Assembly: GCF_023073715.1 (NCBI RefSeq)
Contig: NZ_JADPKA010000074.1
Location: forward strand, 1-64,000
Length of the DNA stretch: 64,000 nucleotides
Reading direction: 5' to 3'
DNA from: Bradyrhizobium sp. 164
GTDB lineage: Bacteria > Pseudomonadota > Alphaproteobacteria > Rhizobiales > Xanthobacteraceae
In this document: positions 7,197-17,000 of the stretch, piece after piece
How the letters are laid out: the number at the start of each line of letters is the position of its first letter
How positions within the stretch are numbered: the stretch's first letter is position 1
Position numbers and translations under genes: made by a program
Notes under the pieces: model-generated
Database searches by the model: none
What the model saw: the letters and a program-made list of their open reading frames with translations, nothing else
What the model was told of the DNA's origin: nothing

Positions 7197-8825
7197 TCAG
7201 AACATCCGCGAGAAGATCACGTAGAGCGTGGCCGACAACATGATCGCGCAGGGCAGCGTCAGCACCCAGGCCATCAGCAGATTGCGGATGGTCGACCATT
7301 GCAGGCCCGAGCCGTTGGCCGCCATGGTGCCGGCGACGCCGGACGACAGCACGTGAGTGGTCGAGACGGGCAGGCCGAACACGTCGGCCGCGCCGATCGT
7401 GGCGGCGGCCACGAGCTCGGCCGAGGCTCCCTGCGCATAGGTGAGATGGCTTTTGCCGATCTTCTCGCCGACGGTGATAACGATGCGCTTCCAGCCGATC
7501 ATGGTGCCGAGGCCGAGCGCGATGGCGACTGCGATCTTCACCCAGGTCGGGATGAACTTGGTCGCGGCGTCGAGCGAGCCCTTGTAGGTGTTGAGCACCG
7601 CGATCTCGTCCTTGTTGAGATCGTTCGCCTTATCCTTCATCAGGAAGCGGATCGCTTCCGAGGTCAGGTACATGTCGTTGCGGGTGTTGCCGACGGCTTC
7701 GGCGGGTACCTTGCTCAACGTGCCGTATCGAGCGACCTGATCGCCAACGTCCTTCACCAGCAGGGCGAGCGAGGGATAGGTACCATCGTTGAGCTCGTGC
7801 AGGGCGATGTATTGCGTCACCGCCGGGCGAGGATCGCCGATGATGCTGTGGCCGGCGCCTTTCGCCGAGATCACCTTGGAGGCAGCCTCGGAGGCCTTCT
7901 GGAACTGGGCGACCTGAGATTCCGGCAGCGCCCGGTTGAGGGCGTAAGCCGTCGGCACGGTGCCGATCAGGATCAGCATGATCAGGCCCATGCCCTTCTG
8001 GCCGTCATTGGAGCCGTGGGCGAAGCTGACGCCGGTGCAGGTCAGGATCAGCAGGCCCCGGATCCAGAGTGGCGGCGCCTTGTTGCCCTCAGGTGCCGCG
8101 TACAGAGACGGATTGCGCACGATGAACTTGAGCAGCAGCAACAGCACGGCGGCACAGATGAAGCCGAACAGCGGCGACAGCAGCAGCGCGTAACCGATCT
8201 CGGTCGCCTTGCTCCAGTCCACGCCGGAGGTGCCGTCGCGGCCGCGCATGACGGCGTTGGCGACCCCGACGCCGATGATCGAGCCGATCAGCGTGTGCGA
8301 GGACGAGGCGGGCAGGCCGAAGAACCAGGTGCCGAGATTCCAGAGGATCGCGGCGATCAGAAGCGCGAACACCATGGCGAAACCGGCGCTGGAGCCGACC
8401 TGGAGGATCAGCTCGACCGGCAGCAGCGAGACGATGCCGAACGCGACCGCGCCGGAGGACAAGAGCACGCCGAGGAAGTTGAAGAAGCCCGACCACATCA
8501 CCGCGACTTCGGCCGGCAGCGAATGGGTGTAGATCACGGTGGCCACCGCATTGGCGGTGTCGTGGAAGCCGTTGACGAACTCGAAGCCGAGCGCGATGAG
8601 GAGCGCGACGAATAGGAGGATGTAGGGCAGGTAGGTCGTCACCCGCGTGCCGGTCGCGTTGATGTCGACATAGATGCTGTAGGCGACGAACAGCGCGCCC
8701 GCGGCGAGGATGCCGAAGAACAGGATCAGCGTCAGCGGATTGAAGCCCTTGTCGAGATTTGGCCGCGACGCCTGCTGGACGGGCGCGCGATCTGTTACGG
8801 CGCGGTCGAATGCTACATCGGTCAT
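7197..8825 (-). CDS. pit: Inorganic phosphate transporter, PiT family (542 aa)
   Basis: Low-affinity phosphate (probably metal-phosphate) symporter of the inner membrane. Two PiT signature repeats are visible: GFHDTANAVATVIYT near residue 110, and FAHGSNDGQKGMGL further on, each followed by membrane helices. A central hydrophilic insert of about 150 residues separates the two halves, as in several proteobacterial members. The start at 8825 is chosen because AAGGGG lies upstream and the longer frame reaches back into intergenic sequence. No adjacent phoU-like gene is present, and no convincing Pho box was found upstream. Confidence 0.92.
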   Translation of the reverse strand: MTDVAFDRAVTDRAPVQQASRPNLDKGFNPLTLILFFGILAAGALFVAYSIYVDINATGTRVTTYLPYILLFVALLIALGFEFVNGFHDTANAVATVIYTHSLPAEVAVMWSGFFNFLGVLLSSGAVAFGIVSLLPVELILQVGSSAGFAMVFALLIAAILWNLGTWFFGLPASSSHTLIGSIIGVGVANAVMRGRDGTSGVDWSKATEIGYALLLSPLFGFICAAVLLLLLKFIVRNPSLYAAPEGNKAPPLWIRGLLILTCTGVSFAHGSNDGQKGMGLIMLILIGTVPTAYALNRALPESQVAQFQKASEAASKVISAKGAGHSIIGDPRPAVTQYIALHELNDGTYPSLALLVKDVGDQVARYGTLSKVPAEAVGNTRNDMYLTSEAIRFLMKDKANDLNKDEIAVLNTYKGSLDAATKFIPTWVKIAVAIALGLGTMIGWKRIVITVGEKIGKSHLTYAQGASAELVAAATIGAADVFGLPVSTTHVLSSGVAGTMAANGSGLQWSTIRNLLMAWVLTLPCAIMLSATLYVIFSRMF

Positions 8826-8923
8826 CTCTGGACGCCCCTTAACCTTCAGGTAAGGGTATTGTCCGCGATGGATTTGAAGGCTGGATGACAACCAAGGCGT
8901 GAAAGCCGCCTTCCTGCCAGTAT

Positions 8924-9547
8924 TTAAGCAGCCCGTGCAGCCTTCTTCTGCAAGCCGGCCGCGATCTTCAAATCTTCGACAAAGCGCTGATATTCCAGCA
9001 CCTTGGCCTCGGGATCGGGCAGCCGCAGCAGATAAGACGGATGCACCGTCACCAAAGCCTTGCGCCCGTCGGGAAGGTCGATCAACCGGCCTCGGTTTTT
9101 GCCGATGGGCGTGATCTTGCCGAACACGCTTTGCGCGGCGGTGGCGCCCATCGCGACGACGAGATCGGGCTGAACGGCCGCCAGCTCCCGCTCATACCAT
9201 TGCCGGCACGCCCGGATCTCCGGCGTATTCGGCTTCTGGTGCAGGCGGATCTTGCCGCGCGGCACGAATTTGAAGTGCTTGACGGCATTGGTGACATAGA
9301 CCTTCTTGCGATCGACGCCGGCTTCCTCGAGCGCGCGATCGAGCATCTGGCCGGCCGGGCCGACAAAGGGATGGCCGGCGAGGTCTTCCTTGTCGCCGGG
9401 CTGCTCGCCGACCAGCATGATGTTGGCGGACTTCGGGCCCTCGCCGAACACCGTCTGGGTCGCGTCCTTGTAGAGATGGCAGGCGCGGCAATGCGCGGCC
9501 TCCTCGCGAAGCGCGTCGAGATCGTCGGTTGTGGTTTTGCGTTTCAT
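8924..9547 (-). CDS. udgX: UdgX-family uracil-DNA glycosylase / uracil-DNA cross-linking protein (207 aa)
   Basis: Iron-sulfur uracil-DNA glycosylase of the UdgX group, which in mycobacteria stays covalently bound to the uracil site. The UdgX motif GEQPGDKED is at 48-56, the adjacent PFVGPAG at 60-66, VTNAVKHFKF at 85-94 and HPSYLLR near the end. Cys20, Cys23 and Cys114 match cluster ligand positions. The loop that is KRRIH in the mycobacterial enzyme reads GKIRLH here, keeping the reactive histidine (His103). The start at 9547 has a perfect GGAGG 5 nt upstream; a TTG at 9637 is less likely. It is the last gene of the radical SAM - DUF4130 - UdgX cassette. Confidence 0.9.
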   Translation of the reverse strand: MKRKTTTDDLDALREEAAHCRACHLYKDATQTVFGEGPKSANIMLVGEQPGDKEDLAGHPFVGPAGQMLDRALEEAGVDRKKVYVTNAVKHFKFVPRGKIRLHQKPNTPEIRACRQWYERELAAVQPDLVVAMGATAAQSVFGKITPIGKNRGRLIDLPDGRKALVTVHPSYLLRLPDPEAKVLEYQRFVEDLKIAAGLQKKAARAA

Positions 9548-9670
9548 CGGAGCCTCCGGCCGCTTCTGAGGCTTGTGCGGATCGGTTGCGGCATTGGCGA
9601 TCATGGCGCCGGTCATGCGCTCGGCGTCCTCGATCAAGGGCTTAATGATCGAAGCCTCGGGCAGGTTCCT

Positions 9671-10366
9671 TCAGTATTTTTTCGGCATCTCGGCCTGCAT
9701 CGGCTTCACCTTGAGCCGGGCCGGATTGAAGATGCTGGCATAATAGCGCCGCCAGGTTTCCTCCAGACGGTCTTCGCCGGGCGCCTCGCTCTTGCTGACG
9801 CCCGGCGTGAACGAGAGTGCGTGGCCATCCCAATGCGCGCAGAGGTCGGGCGTCAGGATCGACCAGGGCATGTCGGCAAAGCGCTTGGCGAAAAATGGCG
9901 CGGCGAGCTCGACGATGTGATGTTCCGGCTCGAACCAGGCGACGTAATGCGCCTGGCGTTCCCTGCCGATTTCGCGGAAGCGCACGAAGGCATGCATCTT
10001 GTGCTCGTCGCGGTAGACTGCCTTCGCCATGGCCGTGACTTGCGCGACATCGGGATCGGTTGCGACCTCGATGAGATCGTGATTGTCCTTCAGCCGAAAT
10101 AGCAGGCGATAGAGGATCGCAAAGCGTTCGCGGTCGCGGTGCAGGATTGCCGCTTTGGCGAGCTCGACGAATTTCGCGGAGACGTTGAAGGTGCTATCGC
10201 TGCCCTCCGGCAGCAGAGACGGCGAGGGCGGCGCGAACAGCTCCGCTTCGCCTCCCTGCACGGCCCAGGTGACATCGGCTGGCCTGACGCGGTGAAGCAC
10301 GAGGCTACGTGCGGCTTTGCGCCAGCCTTCGAAATCGGTTTCATGATCGAGAGTGATGAATTGCAT
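9671..10366 (-). CDS. DUF4130 protein, TIGR03915-type putative DNA metabolism protein (231 aa)
   Basis: Protein of unknown biochemical function from the family that is found fused or next to UdgX-type glycosylases. Recognisable stretches are TLDHETDFEGWRKAARSL at the N-terminus, DEHKMHAFVRFRE in the middle, and WFEPEHHIVELAAPFFAKRF followed by MPWSILTPD. There is no signal peptide or membrane segment. The start at 10366 overlaps the radical SAM stop by one base (TGATG), so the two are coupled; udgX starts about 120 nt after this stop. In many bacteria this domain and UdgX form one polypeptide; here they are separate genes. Confidence 0.85.
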   Translation of the reverse strand: MQFITLDHETDFEGWRKAARSLVLHRVRPADVTWAVQGGEAELFAPPSPSLLPEGSDSTFNVSAKFVELAKAAILHRDRERFAILYRLLFRLKDNHDLIEVATDPDVAQVTAMAKAVYRDEHKMHAFVRFREIGRERQAHYVAWFEPEHHIVELAAPFFAKRFADMPWSILTPDLCAHWDGHALSFTPGVSKSEAPGEDRLEETWRRYYASIFNPARLKVKPMQAEMPKKY

Positions 10367-11601
10367 CAGAAGCCAAATCCCAGTTGCGTCGCCTTTGGCT
10401 TGAACCGCTCGATCAGCCGCGCCTCGTCGAGACAATGCGGTGAGGGGCGGTGATCGCTGAGGACGATGAACGGCAGCGCCTTGTGCCGGGGCACGTGCAG
10501 CCGCGCGAGATCGGCGAGGCGGATCATTGTCGTGCGCCGCGTCGCGATGATGCGTTCGACTGCTTTGGTGCCGAAGCCCGGCACGCGCAGCAATTCCTCG
10601 CGGCTGGCGCGGTTGACATCGAGCGGAAAGCGGTCGCGGTGGCGCAGTGCCCAGGCGAGCTTTGGATCGATGTCGAGCGGCAGCATCGCGCTGTCGTCGA
10701 CGATCTCGCCGACGTCGAAGCCGTAGAACCGCATCAGCCAGTCGGCCTGATAGAGGCGGTGCTCGCGCAGCAAGGGCGGCGCGCGCAAGGGCAGGGCGCG
10801 GCTGGCGTCGGGGATCGGGCTGAACGCGGAATAATAGACGCGGCGCAGGCGGTAGGCGCCGTAGAGATTGGCGCTGGTGTGGAGAATGGTGTGATCGGAG
10901 GCCGTGTCGGCGCCGACGATCATCTGCGTGCTTTGCCCAGCCGGCGCAAAGCGCTGCGGCTTGGCCTTCGTTTTCGCGCTGCGGCCTTCCTCGGCTTCAT
11001 CGAGCTTGAGCCGCAGCCGGCCCATGGTGCGGCGGATCGCGCGCACGTCCTTCTCCGGCGCGAATTGCTTGAGGCTCGTCTCCTGCGGCATCTCGATGTT
11101 GATGGAGAGACGGTCGGCATATTGGCCGGCTGCTGCGATCAGCGCATCGTCGGCTTCGGGAATCGTCTTGAGGTGGATGTAGCCGCGGAAGTGATGCTCC
11201 TCGCGCAGTTTTCGCGCGACGCTGACCACTTGCTCCATGGTGTAATCGGGACTGCGGATGATGCCGGAGGAGAGAAACAGGCCCTCGATGTAATTGCGCC
11301 GGTAGAAGTCGAGCGTCAGCTTGACGACCTCGTCGATGGTGAAGCGGGCGCGCGGCACGTTGGAGGAGGCGCGGTTGACGCAATAGAGGCAATCGTAATT
11401 GCAGGCATTGGTCAGCAGCACCTTGAGCAGGGAGATGCAGCGTCCATCCGGCGCGTAAGAATGGCAGATGCCCATGCCCGGCGCGGTCGAGCCCATGCCC
11501 TTGCCGTCGCTGGAATCCCGCTTCTCGGTGCCGCTGGAGGCGCAGGATGCGTCGTACTTGGCAGCATCCGCCAGGATTTCCAGCTTGCGTTGTACGTCCA
11601 T
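10366..11601 (-). CDS. Radical SAM protein of the UdgX-linked DNA repair/modification family (411 aa)
   Basis: Radical S-adenosylmethionine enzyme predicted to act in DNA repair or modification (TIGR03916-type). The [4Fe-4S] motif CNYDCLYC is at 67-74. A C-terminal helix-hairpin-helix (REELLRVPGFGTKAVERIIATRR) suggests DNA contact. The start at 11601 gives the family-typical N-terminus (MDVQRKLEILADAAKYDASC); frame upstream runs through the control region. It is the first gene of a minus-strand cassette with DUF4130 and udgX. A LexA box lies 83 nt upstream, between it and imuA. Its reaction and substrate are not known to me. Confidence 0.88.
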   Translation of the reverse strand: MDVQRKLEILADAAKYDASCASSGTEKRDSSDGKGMGSTAPGMGICHSYAPDGRCISLLKVLLTNACNYDCLYCVNRASSNVPRARFTIDEVVKLTLDFYRRNYIEGLFLSSGIIRSPDYTMEQVVSVARKLREEHHFRGYIHLKTIPEADDALIAAAGQYADRLSINIEMPQETSLKQFAPEKDVRAIRRTMGRLRLKLDEAEEGRSAKTKAKPQRFAPAGQSTQMIVGADTASDHTILHTSANLYGAYRLRRVYYSAFSPIPDASRALPLRAPPLLREHRLYQADWLMRFYGFDVGEIVDDSAMLPLDIDPKLAWALRHRDRFPLDVNRASREELLRVPGFGTKAVERIIATRRTTMIRLADLARLHVPRHKALPFIVLSDHRPSPHCLDEARLIERFKPKATQLGFGF

Positions 11602-11683
11602 GTTTGAATCTCTTTGATTCCACTCATGAATCCTAAAGCGCGCCAATTCGATTGACTCCCAGGGCGGCGTTAGCTTTATATTA

Positions 11684-11698
11684 GAACATATCATGAAC
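11684..11698. promoter_or_regulatory. LexA (SOS) box between the radical SAM gene and imuA
   Basis: The sequence GAAC-ATATCAT-GAAC matches the alphaproteobacterial LexA operator GAAC-N7-GAAC exactly. It lies 66 nt before the imuA start and 82 nt before the divergent radical SAM start, so it may control both. imuA-imuB-dnaE2 operons are SOS-induced in Caulobacter and other alphaproteobacteria; control of the minus-strand cassette is inference. Confidence 0.85.
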
Positions 11699-11764
11699 AA
11701 ATGAGCCAGCCGCTGGTTCTCTTTTTGAGAGCCACCGGCAATCACCCCTGAAGGAGCGGCGAGC

Positions 11765-12553
11765 ATGAGCGGCGCACGCAGAAGCGCGCTTGCGACCTTG
11801 CGCAGCCAGATCGAGCGCATCGAGACGGCGGAGGTCGTGCATCAGCGCGATCGCGTCGCGCTCGGCCACAGCGAGGCGGACAGCGCGCTGAAGGGCGGGC
11901 TCGCACGTGCGGCGATCCATGAGGTGTTTTGTGAGGGCCGGCAGGGGACGGCCGCAACGGGCTTTGTCATGGGGCTTGCGGGCCGCGTTTCGGCGCGCCG
12001 GCCGCTGCTGTGGGTGCGGCAGGATTTTTCGGAAATCGAAACCGGCGCGCTGTCGATGAGCGGGCTCGCCGAGTTCGGTCTCGATCCGCGCCGCGTGGTG
12101 ATGGTGCGCGCCGCTGATGTCGAGAGCGCACTGCGCAGCTCAGCCGACGCGCTTGCCTGCGATGCGCTGGGGGCCTTGGTGCTCGAGCTCTGGGGCGAGA
12201 CCAGGCAGTTCGATCTCGTGGCGAGCCGCAAGCTGACGCTGGCCGCGCAAGCTTCCGGTGTCACCGGGCTCTTGCTGCGCATGGCGGCGCAGCCGCTGCC
12301 CTCGACCGCGGAAACACGATGGATGCTGCGCGCAGCGCATTCACCGCCGGGCCCGGTGTCGAGTGCCTGGGGCGCGCCGCGCTTCGATGCCGAGCTCTTG
12401 CGCAATCGTCATGGCCCATGTGGCCGGTGGACCATGGAATGGAAATGTGATGAGTGCCAGTTCAGTGAGCCGTCGACGTATTCTCAGCCTGTGGCTGCCA
12501 CGCCTGCCCATCGACCGGATTCAGCGGTTCTTTGGGAACGTCGGACTGCATAA
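11765..12553 (+). CDS. imuA: ImuA, RecA-like mutasome protein (262 aa)
   Basis: Partner of ImuB and DnaE2 in damage-induced mutagenic translesion synthesis. It has the RecA/SulA-like fold of the family, with LARAAIHEVF near residue 46, LLWVRQDF near 86 and the C-terminal RNRHGPCGRWTMEW typical of alphaproteobacterial ImuA. The start at 11765 is preceded by AAGGAG. It is the first gene of the imuA-imuB-dnaE2 operon behind a LexA box. Its 3' end overlaps the start of imuB by 104 nt in another frame, more than the usual few bases. No Walker A motif is evident, as expected for a degenerate RecA homologue. Confidence 0.88.
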   Translation: MSGARRSALATLRSQIERIETAEVVHQRDRVALGHSEADSALKGGLARAAIHEVFCEGRQGTAATGFVMGLAGRVSARRPLLWVRQDFSEIETGALSMSGLAEFGLDPRRVVMVRAADVESALRSSADALACDALGALVLELWGETRQFDLVASRKLTLAAQASGVTGLLLRMAAQPLPSTAETRWMLRAAHSPPGPVSSAWGAPRFDAELLRNRHGPCGRWTMEWKCDECQFSEPSTYSQPVAATPAHRPDSAVLWERRTA

Positions 12554-14042
12554 GAGCAATGATCCAAGCATCGTCGTCATCAAGGACAACAATGCGCTGG
12601 TGATCCATGCGCTCGACGAGGCCGCCGAGCGCCTCGGCCTGTATATAGGTCAGCCCTTGGCCAATGCGCGGGCGATGTGTCCGGACCTGAAAGTGTTCGA
12701 CGCCGATATTGTGGCCGATGCGAAGACGCTGAGCGATGTCGCGGACTGGTGCGACCGCTTCACGCCGCTGGTGGCGCTCGATCCGCCGCACGGCCTGTTT
12801 CTGGACATCACCGGCTGCGCGCATCTATTCGGTGGTGAGGCCGCGTTGTTACGGACGTTGGTTCGCGCATTGGCCTGGCAGGGGTTTGCCATCAGCGCGG
12901 CGATCGCCGGCACCTCGATCTGCGCACGCACGCTGACGCGGCAGGCCACGGGCACCATCGTGGCCGATGGCGAGGAGGCGGAGGCGATCAGCCGATTTCC
13001 GATTTCCGCGCTCGGTGCAGGTGAAGTCATCACCACAGGCTTGCGTCGCGCCGGTTTGAAGACCATCGGCGACGTCGCCTCGCGCTCGCCGAGCGAGATC
13101 ACGGCGCGGTTCGGCGCCCGGTTCTCCACGCTGCTGGCGCATGCGCTGGGGCAGGGCGATGCGCCGATCAACCCGCGAAAACCGCTGCCCGACTACATCG
13201 TGGAAAAACGTTTCGCCGAGCCGATCGCGACCGACACCATGATCGCGATGACGCTGTCGCGGCTTGCCGACACGTTGATCGCATCCATGGAGAAGCAGGG
13301 CAAGGGCGCGCGACGCCTGGAAGCCGCGTTCTTCCGCACCGACGGCGTGGTGCGCGCGATTACGGTCGAGACCGGGCGTCCGGTGACGCGCAGCGCGGTC
13401 ATCGACCGGCTGTTTCGCGAGCGTCTCGATGCGCTCGCCGATCCGCTCGATCCTGGCTTCGGCTTCGACATGGTGCGGCTGTCGGCGAACCGTACAGAAA
13501 TCGTGGTGCAGGAGCAGCGCGATCTCGATGCCCATGCCCACGACAATGACGAAATCGCCGCACTGATCGACCGCATTGCCGCGCGCATCGGCGGCAAGCG
13601 TGTCGTCGTGCACCTGCCGCAGGACACCCATATCCCTGAATGCGCGGTTGTAGCCGCGCCGGCGCAGCATCATCTCGCCGCCGCCATGCAGGCGGAATGG
13701 CCTGCGCGGGCCGAGAACGAGCCGCCGCTGCGTCCCTTGCGGCTGTTCGACAAGCCGGAGCCGATCAAGGTGCCATTTGCGACCGTGCCGGACGGCCCGC
13801 CGCATCAATTCACCTGGCGCCGCGCGCTGCATGCGGTGGTGCGGGTGGAAGGGCCCGAGCGCATCGCGATGGAATGGTGGCGGCAGGACGGCAAGCAGCT
13901 CACGCGGGACTATTTCCGCATCGAGGATGCCGAAGGCCTGCGCTTCTGGATCTTTCGCGACGGTCTTTATGAGGGGGAGGTGTTCGACGACGACGGCAAA
14001 CCCGCTTCTCCCGGCTGGTATGTGCACGGTCTCTTCGCATGA
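12450..14042 (+). CDS. imuB: ImuB, Y-family polymerase-like mutasome hub (530 aa)
   Basis: Catalytically inactive Y-family DNA polymerase homologue that links ImuA, DnaE2 and the beta clamp. The N-terminus reads RRRILSLWLPRLPIDRIQR and the palm domain follows (VALDPPHGLFLDITGCAHLFGGE). The usual acidic active-site residues are not all present. A GARFSTLLAHALGQGDAPINP segment marks the fingers/thumb. The start at 12450 is taken because the conserved N-terminus begins there; an ATG at 12411 is possible. The stop overlaps the dnaE2 start by 4 nt (ATGA). Confidence 0.88.
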   Translation: MSASSVSRRRILSLWLPRLPIDRIQRFFGNVGLHKSNDPSIVVIKDNNALVIHALDEAAERLGLYIGQPLANARAMCPDLKVFDADIVADAKTLSDVADWCDRFTPLVALDPPHGLFLDITGCAHLFGGEAALLRTLVRALAWQGFAISAAIAGTSICARTLTRQATGTIVADGEEAEAISRFPISALGAGEVITTGLRRAGLKTIGDVASRSPSEITARFGARFSTLLAHALGQGDAPINPRKPLPDYIVEKRFAEPIATDTMIAMTLSRLADTLIASMEKQGKGARRLEAAFFRTDGVVRAITVETGRPVTRSAVIDRLFRERLDALADPLDPGFGFDMVRLSANRTEIVVQEQRDLDAHAHDNDEIAALIDRIAARIGGKRVVVHLPQDTHIPECAVVAAPAQHHLAAAMQAEWPARAENEPPLRPLRLFDKPEPIKVPFATVPDGPPHQFTWRRALHAVVRVEGPERIAMEWWRQDGKQLTRDYFRIEDAEGLRFWIFRDGLYEGEVFDDDGKPASPGWYVHGLFA

Positions 14043-17000
14043 ATACGCCTGCCTATGCCGAGATCGGCATCACCACCAATTTTTCCTTCCTGCGCGGCGG
14101 CTCGGATCCGCGCGCCTATGTGCATCAGGCCAGCATCCTCGGCATTCCCGCGATCGGCATCGCCGATCACAACACGCTGGCCGGCGTGGTGCGCGCCTAC
14201 AAGGAGCTCGACAATGCCGAGGTGCTGCACAAGCCGAAACTCCTGATCGGTGCGCGCATCGTCTTCATCGACGGCACGCCGGACATTCTGGTCTATCCGC
14301 GTGACCGCGGGGCCTATGGTCGGCTGTGCCAGCTTCTCACCAAGGGCAAGCGCGGCGACGACATCACGCGGATCGAGAAGGGCGAGTGTCGTCTCACCTT
14401 CGCCGACCTCATCGAGTTTTCAGAAGGCCAGCTCCTGGTCCTGACGCTGCCGCATCGTTTCGAACCCGCACAGGCGCTGGATGTTCTTGCAAAACTCAAG
14501 GACAGCCGCGCCGAGGGCGTGTGGCTGGCGGCGAGCCTGATCTATCGCGGCGACGACCGGCGCCGGCTGGCGCGGCTCGATGATCTCGCGGCAAAAGCAA
14601 GAGTGCCGTTGCTCGCGACCAACGAGGTGCTCTATCATCATCCCGCGCGCCGTCCTCTCCAGGACGTGCTGACCTGCATCCGGGAAAAGACCACGATCGA
14701 AGCGGTCGGACGGAAGCTGGAAGCCAATGCCGAGCGGTTCTTGAAGGCGCCGCAGGAGATGTCGCGGCTGTTCCGCGATTTCCCCGAGGCGATCGCGGAG
14801 ACCATGCGCTTTGCCGATGCAATCGACTTCTCGCTCGATCAGCTCAAATACCAATATCCGGACGAGCCGGTGCCGCCGGGCAAGACCGCGCAAGGTCATC
14901 TTGAGGATCTGACCTGGGCCGGTGTCGACAAATATTTCGGCGGCATCACCAAAATCGACGAGAAACTGTACGCTACGCTGAAGAAAGAGCTCACGCTGAT
15001 TGCCGAGCTGAGATACGCGCATTACTTCCTCACCGTGCACGACATCGTGCGCTACGCGCGCAGCCAGAATATCCTGTGCCAGGGGCGGGGATCGGCGGCG
15101 AACTCGGCCGTGTGCTACGTGCTTGGCATCACCTCGGTCGATCCGACCAAGGTCGATCTGTTGTTCGAGCGCTTCATCTCCAAGGAGCGGCTGGAGCCGC
15201 CCGATATCGATGTCGATTTCGAGCATTCGCGGCGCGAGGAGGTGATGCAATATGTCTATCGTCGCTACGGCCGCCACCGCGCCGCGATCATCGCCACCGT
15301 CATCCATTATCGCCCGCGCAGTGCCATTCGCGACGTGGGCAAGGCGCTGGGCCTGACCGAAGATGTCACTGCCGCGCTCGCCGACACCGTCTGGGGAAGC
15401 TGGGGCAAGGGTCTTAACGACATGCAAGTCAGGCAGGCCGGGCTCGATCCCAACAATCCCATGATCAACCTCGCGGTCGAGCTCGCAACCGAACTGATCG
15501 AATTCCCGCGCCATCTCTCCCAGCATGTGGGCGGTTATGTGCTGACGCAGGACCGGCTCGACACCTATGTGCCGATCGGCAACGCCGCGATGGACGATCG
15601 CACCTTCATCGAATGGGACAAGGACGACGTCGACGCGCTCAGCATGATGAAGGTCGACGTGCTGGCGCTGGGCATGCTGACCTGTATCCGCAAGTGTTTT
15701 GATTTGATCGCGGAGCATAAGGGCGAGCGCTGGGTGCTGGCGAGCGTCCCGCAGGACGACCCCAAAGTCTATGACATGCTTTGCGACGGGGAATCGCTCG
15801 GCGTGTTCCAGGTCGAAAGCCGCGCACAGATGAACATGCTGCCGCGGTTGAAGCCGCGGACGTTCTATGATCTCGTCATCGAAGTCGCGATCGTACGTCC
15901 GGGCCCGATCCAGGGCGATATGGTGCATCCTTACTTACGGCGGCGGAACGGCCTGGAAAAAGTGAGCTATCCCTCGCCATCGCCCGAGCATGGTCCCGCG
16001 GACGAGCTCTACAAGGTTCTGCATAAGACCAAGGGCGTCCCGCTGTTCCAAGAACAGGCGATGCGCATCGCGATCGAGGCGGCAAAATTCACCTCCGAGG
16101 AGGCCAATGGCCTGCGCCGCTCGATGGCGACCTTCCGCAATATCGGCACCATCGGCAAATACGAGGACAAGCTGATCGGCAACATGGTCGCGCGCGGCTA
16201 CGATCCCGACTTTGCCCGAAGCTGCTTTGATCAGATCAAGGGTTTTGGCTCTTACGGCTTTCCGGAGAGCCATGCCGCGAGCTTTGCGCAGCTCGTCTAC
16301 ATTTCTTCATGGCTGAAGCATTACCACCCCGACGCCTTCTGCTGCGGCCTCTTGAACTCGCAGCCGATGGGCTTTTATGCCCCGGCGCAGATCGTCGGGG
16401 ATGCTCGCAAGAACGGCGTCGAGGTGCGCGACATCGACGTGTCCTACAGTTTTGCGCAGAACACGTTGGAGCAGGGGAGAGGCAAATACTGCGCCGTGCG
16501 CCTCGGCTTCCGCCAGATCGACGGCTTTCACTGGTTGGACGAGGATGAGGAGAGGCTAAAGTGCTCTCAGTCGTCATTCCCCATTGCGCAATTGCGCAAT
16601 GGGGACGCGCCACTTGGCGCGAGCCCGGAAGCCGTCGGGCCGCATACGCCTGACGTAATGGATTCCGGGCTCGACGCCGCCGCATCGCGCCGGAATGACA
16701 GGAGAGAGGACTGGGCCGACCGCATCGTCGCCGCCCGCAACCGCCGTCCCTTCACCTCGCTCGAAGATTTTGCGCGCGACACCGGCCTGCCCAAGCGCGC
16801 GCTGATCCTGCTGGCGGATGCCGATGCGTTCCGCTCGCTCGGGCTCGACCGCCGCGAGGCGCTATGGCAGGTGCGGCGGCTGCCCGACGACGTGCCGCTG
16901 CCGCTGTTCGAGGCGGCCACCGCGCGCGAGCAGCCGGACGAGCACGCAAGGCCGCTGCCAGTGATGCCGCGCGCCGAGCAAGTGGTCGCCGACTATCAGA

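Noticed and set aside
7185..8615. 476-codon plus-strand frame opposite the phosphate transporter gene
   Set aside because: Antisense shadow; composition is Arg/Asp/Gln-rich without hydrophobic cores or motifs.
8826..8923. Pho box before the phosphate transporter gene
   Set aside because: Only a single TTGTCAT-like half was seen; the second half does not fit.
14420..15928. 502-codon minus-strand frame inside dnaE2
   Set aside because: Antisense shadow of a clear polymerase gene with no protein family features.
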